DNA of 64,000 nt, taken from assembly GCF_012516315.1 (NCBI RefSeq), contig NZ_CP051185.1, forward strand, positions 4,221,363-4,285,362, in the 5' to 3' direction. The stretch is from Limnospira fusiformis SAG 85.79 (lineage in GTDB: Bacteria > Cyanobacteriota > Cyanobacteriia > Cyanobacteriales > Microcoleaceae). Shown here piece by piece: positions 16,672-25,550 of the stretch. The position numbers and the translations under genes are program-made. Below the pieces are notes generated by a model. It worked only from the letters and a program-made list of their open reading frames with translations. It searched no databases and was not told the DNA's origin. The stretch's first letter is position 1; every line of letters begins with the position of its first letter.

Positions 16672-19335
16672 ATGGAGCGTGATTTTCAACTTCCGGGGGA
16701 ATTAGTGAGTCTTCATCAACAGGCGATCGCCTATTTAGAAGAAGGGAAATTTGATGAGGCGATCGCTAACTGTCAACAAGTTATCCAACAGCAGCCCGAA
16801 TGGGTTATGGCTTATAAAACTTTGGGGTTGGCTTTACAAAAAAGTAACCGCCTAGAAGCAGCAGAAAACGCCTATAAAAAAGCTATCAATCTCGACTCTG
16901 ATTTCGTGGCTGCTTATGGAAATCTTGGCAGTCTTTACGCGCAACAGGGAAGGTGGGAAGAAGCGGAAGCAACGTTAAAGCAAGCCATCAGTATTGACCC
17001 TAATTTTCGGGGATTATATCGCAATTTAGCCAGAGTTTTAACCAAGATAGGACGACCGGAAGAAGCTCAAAGCTATTGGCAAAAGGGACTGAAATTAGAT
17101 GCAATTTTAAAACAGCGAGGACAAGAGGAATTACAGATAGGAAATACCTTAGCTGAAGCCGGGAAATGGTCAGAGGCGGTGTCAGCATTTCAAAAGGCGA
17201 TCGCTTACCATCCTCAGTTATTTTTAGCGCACCATAAATTGGGGTTAGGTCTGATGCAATTAAATCAGCCAGCCGAGGCGGTGTCGGCTTTTGAGAAGGC
17301 GATCGCTATCCAACCAGATTTTAGTTGGTCTCATCACCATTTAGGAGAGGCTTTTCAGGTGTTAAATAAACCGGCTTTGGCGGTAGAGGCATTTCGGAAG
17401 GCGATCGCTATCAACCCAGATTTTTGTTGGTCTTATTATCAATTAGCCAAAGCTGCCACCCAACTCCAGCAGTGGGAAGATGTAGCATATGCTTACCAAA
17501 AAGCCATTCAATTAAAGTCAGACTTTCTGGAGTTTTATTTAGGCTTATCTAAGGCATTATTTGAGTTAAAACGCTGGCAAGATTTGGTGAAATTATACCC
17601 CTCCATTTTATCACAACAGCCTGATTTGATCAAAAACTATTATTCCCTGGCAGAAACTTTAGTTGAGCAGGAATGTTGGGATGCTGCTTTAGTGATTTAC
17701 GAGGCCATCATTGAACAAAACCCAAGTTTTTTAGAATCTCCTAATAATAGAGTTAATTGGGGTAAAATTTTAGTCAGCCAAAAACGTTATGAACAGGCGA
17801 TATCTCAGTATCAAATTCTAGTTAATCAAAATCCTAATTGCGAATATTTTTATGGATTACTAGCAGATGCTTATTATCAAAATAAAGACTGGTTAACCGC
17901 CTTAGAAAATTATCAAAAAGCGATATCTATAAATAGTAATCAGGACTGGTTTTATTGCTGCTTGGGGAATTGCTTACACCAATTAGGTAATTTTGACCAA
18001 GCAATTGAGGCTTATAGAAAGGCTATTACCATCAAAAATTATCCTTGGTATTATGAAGAAATTATTAATGTATTGATGTCTCAGGAAAAGTGGGAAGATG
18101 CGCTGGAATTCTGTTTTGAGTCACTTAAAAATGACCCCAACTATTATCAATTTTACGACAAAATAAAGACAAACTTACTACACTTAGGAAGACATCAAGA
18201 TGCTCAAAGATGCAATCATTTACAATTACCTCATGATCTGCTTTCTAAATTCTGTAATTTACCAAGTCCAGACAAGTGGTTAGTCAATAGTAGAAGTTGT
18301 AGCAATGTTCAAACTATCGAGATATATCCATCGACTTCCGTGAATTTTAAACAGCCAACTACAGTTTCCAAGAGTTCTTTGGGTTTCACAAGTCATCGAA
18401 CCCAGCAACCATCCGGATCAGTGAAAATTTTTCCACAAGCTAGAGGCTTAAATACTGGTCCGTTAAATTTGTTAAACACAATAATAACAGCCAATAATCA
18501 GGTTGTTCAAGATTTATCTTCCGACAACTCAGGAATTGCTTTAGCTGCTCATAATTTACCAGAGACCATACACTTAGAAGGAAATATTGCTTTTGTATCT
18601 GCTCATTATGGACACAACTACTTTCATTGGATGGTCGAGGTAATACCTAGGTTACATCTGGTTTTAGCCAGCGGAGTACCCGTTGATAAAATTGTGGTTA
18701 ATAAGTTTGGTCACAAATATGAGGATGAAACTTTAGCTATGTTTGACATTCCCGAACATCAAAAAATGTTTGGCTGTTTTCGTCACGTTCAAGCTGAGGT
18801 TTTGATAGTCCCATCTCGCACCTTTTTTATACCAAAATGGGCTGGTTATTTTGTCAAAAATTTAGTTTTAAAACATCCATTACTGGAAGAGGATAATCGA
18901 TGCAATTACTCTAGTAAAATTTATATTAGTAGAGCTAATGCTTATATTCGCAAAGTTATCAATGAACAGGAGTTAATGGATATCCTAAAACCATTAGGTT
19001 TTGAAGTGGTCTATCTTGAAAATATGTCGGTGAAACAACAAGCATTGTGTTTACATCATGCGGAAGTTGTAATTTCTCCTCATGGTGCTGGGTTAACTAA
19101 CTTAGTTTTCTGTGAACCTGGAACTAAAGTAATTGAGTTATTTCCTCCCGCAGACTGGACCGTTACATGTTACTGGACTATGAGCGAAATTTGTGAATTA
19201 GATTATTATTACTTAGTGGGCGAATTTAATCCAGAATTACCCAAGGAAATAGGTAATGAGATCGATAGAAATCAAAATTTTTATATAGATATAAACAGTT
19301 TATTAAAAACTATGGAAATTGCTGATATAATTTAA
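16672..19335 (+). CDS. TPR protein with C-terminal GT61-like (DUF563) glycosyltransferase
   Basis: About 887 residues from the ATG at 16672; a GTG three codons earlier (16663) is too close to the AGGGG ribosome-binding site. Residues about 10-510 are TPR units. A linker leads into a GT61/DUF563 domain from about residue 600: 'ALAAHNLPETIHLEG', 'HYGHNYFHWMVEVIPRL', 'KIYISRANAYIRKVINEQEL' and the family signature 'HGAGLTNLVFCEPGTKVIEL' near 803. GT61 members transfer xylose, GlcNAc or related sugars; the acceptor here is unknown. The first three TPR units closely resemble those of the three following genes, indicating duplication with exchange of the catalytic module. Confidence 0.88.
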   Translation: MERDFQLPGELVSLHQQAIAYLEEGKFDEAIANCQQVIQQQPEWVMAYKTLGLALQKSNRLEAAENAYKKAINLDSDFVAAYGNLGSLYAQQGRWEEAEATLKQAISIDPNFRGLYRNLARVLTKIGRPEEAQSYWQKGLKLDAILKQRGQEELQIGNTLAEAGKWSEAVSAFQKAIAYHPQLFLAHHKLGLGLMQLNQPAEAVSAFEKAIAIQPDFSWSHHHLGEAFQVLNKPALAVEAFRKAIAINPDFCWSYYQLAKAATQLQQWEDVAYAYQKAIQLKSDFLEFYLGLSKALFELKRWQDLVKLYPSILSQQPDLIKNYYSLAETLVEQECWDAALVIYEAIIEQNPSFLESPNNRVNWGKILVSQKRYEQAISQYQILVNQNPNCEYFYGLLADAYYQNKDWLTALENYQKAISINSNQDWFYCCLGNCLHQLGNFDQAIEAYRKAITIKNYPWYYEEIINVLMSQEKWEDALEFCFESLKNDPNYYQFYDKIKTNLLHLGRHQDAQRCNHLQLPHDLLSKFCNLPSPDKWLVNSRSCSNVQTIEIYPSTSVNFKQPTTVSKSSLGFTSHRTQQPSGSVKIFPQARGLNTGPLNLLNTIITANNQVVQDLSSDNSGIALAAHNLPETIHLEGNIAFVSAHYGHNYFHWMVEVIPRLHLVLASGVPVDKIVVNKFGHKYEDETLAMFDIPEHQKMFGCFRHVQAEVLIVPSRTFFIPKWAGYFVKNLVLKHPLLEEDNRCNYSSKIYISRANAYIRKVINEQELMDILKPLGFEVVYLENMSVKQQALCLHHAEVVISPHGAGLTNLVFCEPGTKVIELFPPADWTVTCYWTMSEICELDYYYLVGEFNPELPKEIGNEIDRNQNFYIDINSLLKTMEIADII

Positions 19336-19362
19336 TTAGTTGTTTGAGTGAAAAAATTGCCG

Positions 19363-21393
19363 ATGAGTTTATCGATGAATACCCCAGACCGTGCCGTTAT
19401 ATACCATAAACAAGCAATTGAACATCTCAAAGAAGGTAAATTAGAGGAAGCGATCGCCTGCTGTAATTTCGCCTTGGAAAGACAACCATATTGGCCAGAT
19501 GGTTATAAAACTTTGGGACTGGCTTACCAGAAGCAAGGTAACTTTGAGCAAGCCTTAATTGCCTATACAAAAGCATTAGAAATTAAACCAGATTTTGCTG
19601 AAGTTTACGGCAATTTGGGAAGTCTGTATGCCGAACATAAATTGTGGCAAGATGCAGTGCAAGCCTATGATGTCGCTTTGCGTCTTAATCCTGATTTGGT
19701 GGGGTTATATCGTAACCTGGCTCAATTATTAATTATGTTTGGAAAATATGAAGATGCTATCAGTTATTGTCAGCAAGCGATCGCTAAACAACCCGACTCA
19801 TTTAAAGCCTATTATTTATTGGGAAATGCACTGAGTGGCTTAGAAAAATGGTCAGCAGCAGAAACGGCTTATCAGCGTGGTGCTGAACTTAATCCTCAAT
19901 GCGATCGCATTCATGTAGACCTAGGGAATATGTTGGCTCAACAGGGAAATTGGCAACCCGCGATCGCTGCCTATCAAACAGCTATTAAAATTAACCCCAA
20001 AAATGAACTCGCTTATCATAAATTAGGAAATTCTTGGTTTCGCTTACAGGAACCAGAAAAAGCGATTTCTGTTTATAAAAAAGCCATGGAAATTAACCCA
20101 CTAACTCCTTGGTCTCATCTCCCATTAGGGCGATCTTTGTTAGAGGTTGGTAAAGTTCAAGAAGCGATCGCTATTTGTTTTCGAGCAGTTGAATTAAACC
20201 CTAACTCCTACTGGGCTTATGAAAATTTGGGGGATGCTTTAAGCAGAAACCGACGTTTTTCCCAAGCCATTCCTATATATTTACAAGCCTTACAAAAAGT
20301 TCCTGAAGACAGGCCGGGAGTTAGTAAGAGTTTATATCGTCAATTGGGTTATGCGATCCGGGAACAGAGTCAAGCAGATGTAGATAAGGCTAGTCAGTGG
20401 TTATCGGAAATGATTAATCATCCACCGGATCACAATTGGCAAAAATTGGGTTTGACCAAACAAAACCCGGAACCCTATTTACAATTAGGAGAAATGTTAG
20501 CTAAAAATTATCAGTTTGAAGGAGCGATCGCCTTTCATAAACTCGCCTGTGAATGTCAACCTAAGAACGCTGAAATCCTGGAAAAATATCAGAATATTTG
20601 TCAGCAATACCAAGAGTTTGAGGAAAAAATTAGCTCCCTACAACTTGCCACCCAAGAAGACTCTACCTCCCCTAAACCTTATACAGAACTGGGTAATTTA
20701 TTATCTGAACATAACCGCCTAGATGAAGCTGCTAGTTATCACCGCACCGCCTTAAAACTCCGAGGATGGGATGTTAGCGAACAACGTAATTATCGATTTA
20801 CCCGAGACTGGTTTAGTAGTAATATCCCCACCTGGGAAAAAAATTTACATCATCTGGCGGGTATTCCCGGCTTTCAAGCCTTAGAAGTTGGCAGTTTTCA
20901 GGGGATGTCAGCCTGTTGGCTGCTTGATTATATCCTGACTCATCCGACTGCGACAATTACTTGTATTGACCCATATTTTCAACCGGAATTTAATAGCAAT
21001 ATTGCTCAAACTAATGCAGGCGATCGCGTGATTAAAATAGTCGGATATTCTCAAAATATTCTGAATTCTCTGGCGGCTGATTACTATGACCTAATTTATA
21101 TTGATGGTTGTCATTTGGCGACGGTAGCCTTCCGAGATGCTTTGCTCTCATGGCGACTTTTAAAGGTGGGAGGAATGGCGATTTTTGATGATTATAATGT
21201 TTCCGAAGAAGATGACCAAGAACAAGAAGCTAAACGGGGAATTAATCTATTTTTAGAAAAGGTGAAAGATTGGGTGGATATTATAGATGAGGGGTATCAA
21301 TTATTTTTAGTGAAAACCGGAGATGGTTTCCAGCCTGGTGAATTGGAAATGTTGTTATCAGAAATTGATGGACCATTACAAGCCTATTATTAA
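19363..21393 (+). CDS. TPR protein with C-terminal class I SAM methyltransferase
   Basis: About 676 residues. Start candidates are a GTG at 19348 and ATGs at 19363 and 19375; none has a clear ribosome-binding site. TPR units cover residues about 10-470. The C-terminus is a Methyltransf_24-type domain: SAM motif I 'LEVGSFQGMSACWLL' near residue 506, 'ITCIDPYF', then 'DLIYIDGCHLATVAFRDALL' and 'LKVGGMAIFDDYNVS'. Related domains O-methylate sugars in glycan clusters. It lies 27 bases after the GT61-like gene, and its stop is just before the next start, consistent with an operon. The DxH/DD residues suggest metal-assisted O-methylation (inference). Confidence 0.87.
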   Translation: MSLSMNTPDRAVIYHKQAIEHLKEGKLEEAIACCNFALERQPYWPDGYKTLGLAYQKQGNFEQALIAYTKALEIKPDFAEVYGNLGSLYAEHKLWQDAVQAYDVALRLNPDLVGLYRNLAQLLIMFGKYEDAISYCQQAIAKQPDSFKAYYLLGNALSGLEKWSAAETAYQRGAELNPQCDRIHVDLGNMLAQQGNWQPAIAAYQTAIKINPKNELAYHKLGNSWFRLQEPEKAISVYKKAMEINPLTPWSHLPLGRSLLEVGKVQEAIAICFRAVELNPNSYWAYENLGDALSRNRRFSQAIPIYLQALQKVPEDRPGVSKSLYRQLGYAIREQSQADVDKASQWLSEMINHPPDHNWQKLGLTKQNPEPYLQLGEMLAKNYQFEGAIAFHKLACECQPKNAEILEKYQNICQQYQEFEEKISSLQLATQEDSTSPKPYTELGNLLSEHNRLDEAASYHRTALKLRGWDVSEQRNYRFTRDWFSSNIPTWEKNLHHLAGIPGFQALEVGSFQGMSACWLLDYILTHPTATITCIDPYFQPEFNSNIAQTNAGDRVIKIVGYSQNILNSLAADYYDLIYIDGCHLATVAFRDALLSWRLLKVGGMAIFDDYNVSEEDDQEQEAKRGINLFLEKVKDWVDIIDEGYQLFLVKTGDGFQPGELEMLLSEIDGPLQAYY

Positions 21394-21409
21394 TCTCACT
21401 AAATTATTT

Positions 21410-23236
21410 ATGGTATCTCTACCTCCGAAATTGTTAGCATTACAACTTCACCAGCAAGCTATTATGTACATTAATAATCGCGACTGGGAGTCGGCTATCC
21501 AAGCTGGTGAACAAGCCTTAAAACTCTACCCTGATTTAGCGATCGCCTGTAAAACTTTGGGGATAGCTTGGCAATGCAAAGGAGAGTTAACTGAGGCGGA
21601 AAAATGGTATAAACAAGCCTTAACAATTAAACCAAATTTTGCTGAAGTTTACTCTAATTTAGGTAGTTTATATGCGAAACAAAGCCAGTGGCAACCTGCT
21701 ATTACAGCCTATAAAACTGCCCTAAAAATTAACCCTAATTTAGCCGGAGCTTATCGAAATTTGGCGAAAGTATGGACTGAGTTAGAGGATACCGATAATT
21801 TTATGAAATGTCAATATAAAGCTCTGCAATTAGAACCGGAGAAAGGGAGTGCTGATGATTATATAAAGTTAGGAAATCTGTTCCTAAAGTGCCGCCAATT
21901 TACTAAGGCGATCGCCTGTTATCGGCAAGCCATTAAATTATATCCTGATACCTCTGAAGCCTATCATAACTTAGGGGAAGTTTTGAAGGCATTAAAAAGA
22001 CCGAAACAGGCAATTTTGTCTTATCAAAAAGCTCTGAAAGTTAATCCCCAGTCTACCATGACCTATCGTAGCTTAGAAAAAATCTTAATTGAGCATCACC
22101 AATGGGACGAACTCATTAAAGTTTATTATCAACATTTAACCGTAGATTATAATTGCTTTGAAACCTATCGCAATTTGGGTAAAATTTTACTGCAAAAAGG
22201 TCAAATTCAAGATGCTATGAATGCCTTTCTTAAAGCCATTGAAATTAAACCTGATTTTTCTTGGTCTTATTGGAACTTATGGAATATTTTAGCTGAATAT
22301 GAACAGCTAGACCAAGCCCGGGAAATTTTAGTAGCAGCCATTGACCGTTTTTCTGATTCTGAACAAGTGAAATTGAATTTGGGGGAACTTCTCAGCCATC
22401 AAAACAAGTTCCCGGAGGCTATGGTAGCATATCGGGATGCTGCTGCTCAAAAAATGCGGCGATCGCATCCTGAAATTATGGCGAAATCTGGAGATAAATC
22501 GTCTCCTATCCCACCTAATTTTATCATTATTGGCGCTCAAAAAGGTGGCACTACATCTCTGTATCGTTATTTAGAAGAACATCCTCAAATTGTAGGTTGT
22601 ATCAAAAAAGAAACTCATTTTTGGGATAAGCATTTCGACAGAGGTTTAGATTGGTACTTATCCCACTTTCCTCCCAGTCTTGTCGAGCCTAATATTATCA
22701 CTGGGGAAGCCACGCCAAATTATTTGGAATCCGCCAAAGTTCCTGAGCGTATATTTGAGGTATTTCCTGATATCAAATTAATTTTCTTACTGCGTAATCC
22801 CATCACGCGAGCCATATCTCAATATCACCATTGGGTAAGATTAATGCGCGAATATAGACCCTTAGAAATAGTGATGAAATCGGAGTTAAACCTAATTACA
22901 AGTAATTTAGAATCGGAGAGGAAACTAAGTCAATATCCCGGATATCTCTGGCGAGGATTATATCTACCATTTCTGGAAAAATGGATGTCGATTTTTCCCA
23001 GGGAACAGTTTTTAATTATCCGCAGTGAAGATTTTTATCAAAATCCGTCCCAAGTTTTTAATCGGGTTTTGGATTTTTTGGGATTACCTAGCTATGAACT
23101 ATCTAACTATTGTTCCTATAACTCAGGACGTTATCCCCAAATCGAACCTTCAGTTTATAGTCAACTCCGAGATTACTTTTATCCTCATAATCAAAGATTA
23201 CAGGATTTTTTAAATTTAGAGTTTGATTGGGATTAA
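21410..23236 (+). CDS. TPR protein with C-terminal sulfotransferase domain (2)
   Basis: 608 residues from the ATG at 21410. A longer frame opens at 21323, but that overlaps the previous gene, and the residues before MVSLPPKLL do not resemble the paralogs. TPR units span residues about 8-350. The sulfotransferase follows with 'IIGAQKGGTTSLYRYLEEHP' near 371, 'KKETHFWDKHFDRGLDWYLS', 'GEATPNYLE' and 'RNPITRAISQYHHW'. It is the closest relative in the window of the next gene and of the gene at 14798. Predicted to sulfate a surface glycan or glycoprotein; substrate unknown. Confidence 0.9.
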   Translation: MVSLPPKLLALQLHQQAIMYINNRDWESAIQAGEQALKLYPDLAIACKTLGIAWQCKGELTEAEKWYKQALTIKPNFAEVYSNLGSLYAKQSQWQPAITAYKTALKINPNLAGAYRNLAKVWTELEDTDNFMKCQYKALQLEPEKGSADDYIKLGNLFLKCRQFTKAIACYRQAIKLYPDTSEAYHNLGEVLKALKRPKQAILSYQKALKVNPQSTMTYRSLEKILIEHHQWDELIKVYYQHLTVDYNCFETYRNLGKILLQKGQIQDAMNAFLKAIEIKPDFSWSYWNLWNILAEYEQLDQAREILVAAIDRFSDSEQVKLNLGELLSHQNKFPEAMVAYRDAAAQKMRRSHPEIMAKSGDKSSPIPPNFIIIGAQKGGTTSLYRYLEEHPQIVGCIKKETHFWDKHFDRGLDWYLSHFPPSLVEPNIITGEATPNYLESAKVPERIFEVFPDIKLIFLLRNPITRAISQYHHWVRLMREYRPLEIVMKSELNLITSNLESERKLSQYPGYLWRGLYLPFLEKWMSIFPREQFLIIRSEDFYQNPSQVFNRVLDFLGLPSYELSNYCSYNSGRYPQIEPSVYSQLRDYFYPHNQRLQDFLNLEFDWD

Positions 23237-23343
23237 ATTAATGATGGACAATGATTGACATTTGGCAATTTTTGTGCTATATATATTAGCCATCAGTGGA
23301 TGTTTTCAGCATCCTAGAAGTTTGAAAAAGATTTAAATTGATA

Positions 23344-25488
23344 ATGCCATCCTCCGAAGAAATACTAGCATTACAGCTATATCAGCAGGCTAACACATAT
23401 CTAGCCCAACAGCAATTTTCTGAGGCGATCGCTTCCTGTAAAACTGCCTTAGAATATCATCCTAACTTGGCTCCAGCATACAAAATTATCGGCACTGTTG
23501 AACAGCTACAAGGGGAGTTTGATCAGGCGGAAGCATCCTATAAAAAAGCCTTAGAAATCGAGCCAAATTTTGCCGAAGTTTACGCGAATCTTGGCAGCCT
23601 TTTTGCTCAAAAAAATGATTGGCAATCTGCGATTAACTGCTATGAAAAGGCTATCGAAATTAAACCGGATTTTGGCGGTGTTTATCGCAACTTAGCCAAA
23701 GTATTTGGGCAAATTAATCAGCAGGATAAAGCCAACTACTGTTGGTTAAAAGCTATCAATATTGAACCACAAAATGTTAACCTTCCTGAATATCTGGAGG
23801 TTGCCAAAGCACTGGATAATCAGGGAAAATTTCCCCAAGCGATCGCCATTTATGCTAAGGCGATGGCAATTTATCCAAACGTGGCAGAAATTTCCTATAA
23901 TTTAGGGGAAACTTTCGTCAATTGTGAACAATGGGAATCAGCGATAAACGCCTATAAACAGGCTCTGGAAATTGACCCAGATTTGTATTATGTCTATAGT
24001 CGTTTGGGGGATGTTTTCACAGAACAGAAAAATTACCAGGATGCGATCGCCGCCTATCAAGAATGCCTTAAACTGAAGCCAGACATAGATTGGATAAATT
24101 TGAAGCTGGGGGAAATCTGCCAAAAACAAGGAGATATAAAACAAGCGATCGCCGCCTATCAAAAAGGCATAACTATCCAACCAAAATTAACATGGCCTTA
24201 CTTAAAACTCTTAGAACTTTTGAACCACCTCGAATCATGGCAGGAAATTTTTAGTAACTATAAAGAACTCCTAAATAACCATCCAGATAAATCGGCGATA
24301 ATTCACCAAAAACTAGCCGAGGCAGCCGTAAGATTCAAGAAATGGAATCAGGCGATTAAAAATTTCCAAAAAGCCCTAGAAATCGACCCAGAATGCTTTG
24401 ATGCTTGTCTGCAATTAGCCCAGATATTTCTGCGCCAAGGAAAACCAATTAAGGCTATAGAAGCCTATATCAAAGCCGTAAATATTCGGCCTCATTTTTA
24501 TTGGTCATATTGGAATCTGTGGAATTTATTATCCGAACACAATCAACTTGATATCGTCATTGAAATCTATCGCCAGAAACTCCAAGACTTTGCTGATTTT
24601 CATGTAGTTTCTATGAACCTGGGAGAGGCTTTAAGTCGTCAAGGAAATATCCAAGAAGCCATCACCCATTATCGAAATGCCAGCCACAAAAAACTGTTAA
24701 AAAATCGCCCAGAAATTGCTAGTCAATATTGGGACAATAACCATCCCATGCACCCGAATTTTTTAATTATTGGCACTCAAAAAGGCGGGACTACTTCCCT
24801 GTACAACTATTTAAGTAAACATCCGCAAGTATTACCCTGCATCAAAAAAGAAGTTTACTTTTGGGCTATGCTGTTTTATCGAGGTTTAGACTGGTATCTT
24901 TCCCATTTTCCCCACCTAGCGACCTCAGCAGAATTTATCACGGGAGAAGCCACCCCTCACTATTTAGAGATCCCAGAAGTTCCCCGCCGCGTCTGGGAAG
25001 TATTTCCGCGCATGAAACTGATTGTGTTATTGAGAAATCCGATAATCAGGAGTTTTTCACATTATTATCATTGGCAGAGATTAATGTGGGAAAAGAGGTC
25101 TTGGAAAGAGGCTTTTACCACGGAATTAGAAATCATGTCTAACCTAGATCATATCGAATTTAATTCTCCCGGCTTACAAGGTGAAAAGAAATACCTAGCC
25201 AGAGGCATATATATCAATTTTCTGGAAAATTGGATGTCAGTATTTCCCCGGGAGCAGTTTTTGATTATTCGTAGCGAAGACTTTTACGAACATCCCCAAG
25301 CCATTTTCAATCAGGTCTTAGAATTTTTGGAACTCTCCCCCCACCAACTCCATAAATATCACCCCTTCAACGCTGGAGAATATGAAGTCGATCGCCAAGA
25401 TCCAGTTTTCCAGCAACTCCGGGAATTCTTCCGACCCCATAATCAGAAACTAGAGGAATTTTTAGGACGACAATTAAATTGGCATTGA
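23344..25488 (+). CDS. TPR protein with C-terminal sulfotransferase domain (3)
   Basis: 714 residues from the ATG at 23344; a TTG six bases earlier is also in frame. This is the longest of the three sulfotransferase paralogs because of extra TPR units (about residues 8-455). Catalytic motifs are 'IIGTQKGGTTSLYNYLSKHP' near 474, 'KKEVYFWAMLFYRGLDWYLS', 'GEATPHYLE' and 'RNPIIRSFSHYYHW'. It ends the run of five TPR-enzyme genes; a 63-base gap separates it from the kinase-like gene. Confidence 0.9.
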   Translation: MPSSEEILALQLYQQANTYLAQQQFSEAIASCKTALEYHPNLAPAYKIIGTVEQLQGEFDQAEASYKKALEIEPNFAEVYANLGSLFAQKNDWQSAINCYEKAIEIKPDFGGVYRNLAKVFGQINQQDKANYCWLKAINIEPQNVNLPEYLEVAKALDNQGKFPQAIAIYAKAMAIYPNVAEISYNLGETFVNCEQWESAINAYKQALEIDPDLYYVYSRLGDVFTEQKNYQDAIAAYQECLKLKPDIDWINLKLGEICQKQGDIKQAIAAYQKGITIQPKLTWPYLKLLELLNHLESWQEIFSNYKELLNNHPDKSAIIHQKLAEAAVRFKKWNQAIKNFQKALEIDPECFDACLQLAQIFLRQGKPIKAIEAYIKAVNIRPHFYWSYWNLWNLLSEHNQLDIVIEIYRQKLQDFADFHVVSMNLGEALSRQGNIQEAITHYRNASHKKLLKNRPEIASQYWDNNHPMHPNFLIIGTQKGGTTSLYNYLSKHPQVLPCIKKEVYFWAMLFYRGLDWYLSHFPHLATSAEFITGEATPHYLEIPEVPRRVWEVFPRMKLIVLLRNPIIRSFSHYYHWQRLMWEKRSWKEAFTTELEIMSNLDHIEFNSPGLQGEKKYLARGIYINFLENWMSVFPREQFLIIRSEDFYEHPQAIFNQVLEFLELSPHQLHKYHPFNAGEYEVDRQDPVFQQLREFFRPHNQKLEEFLGRQLNWH

Positions 25489-25550
25489 TAACCGTCCGAA
25501 AGCGCTATCCTTGAGGATAATATCAGCCCTATCCCAATTTCCTAAGCATA

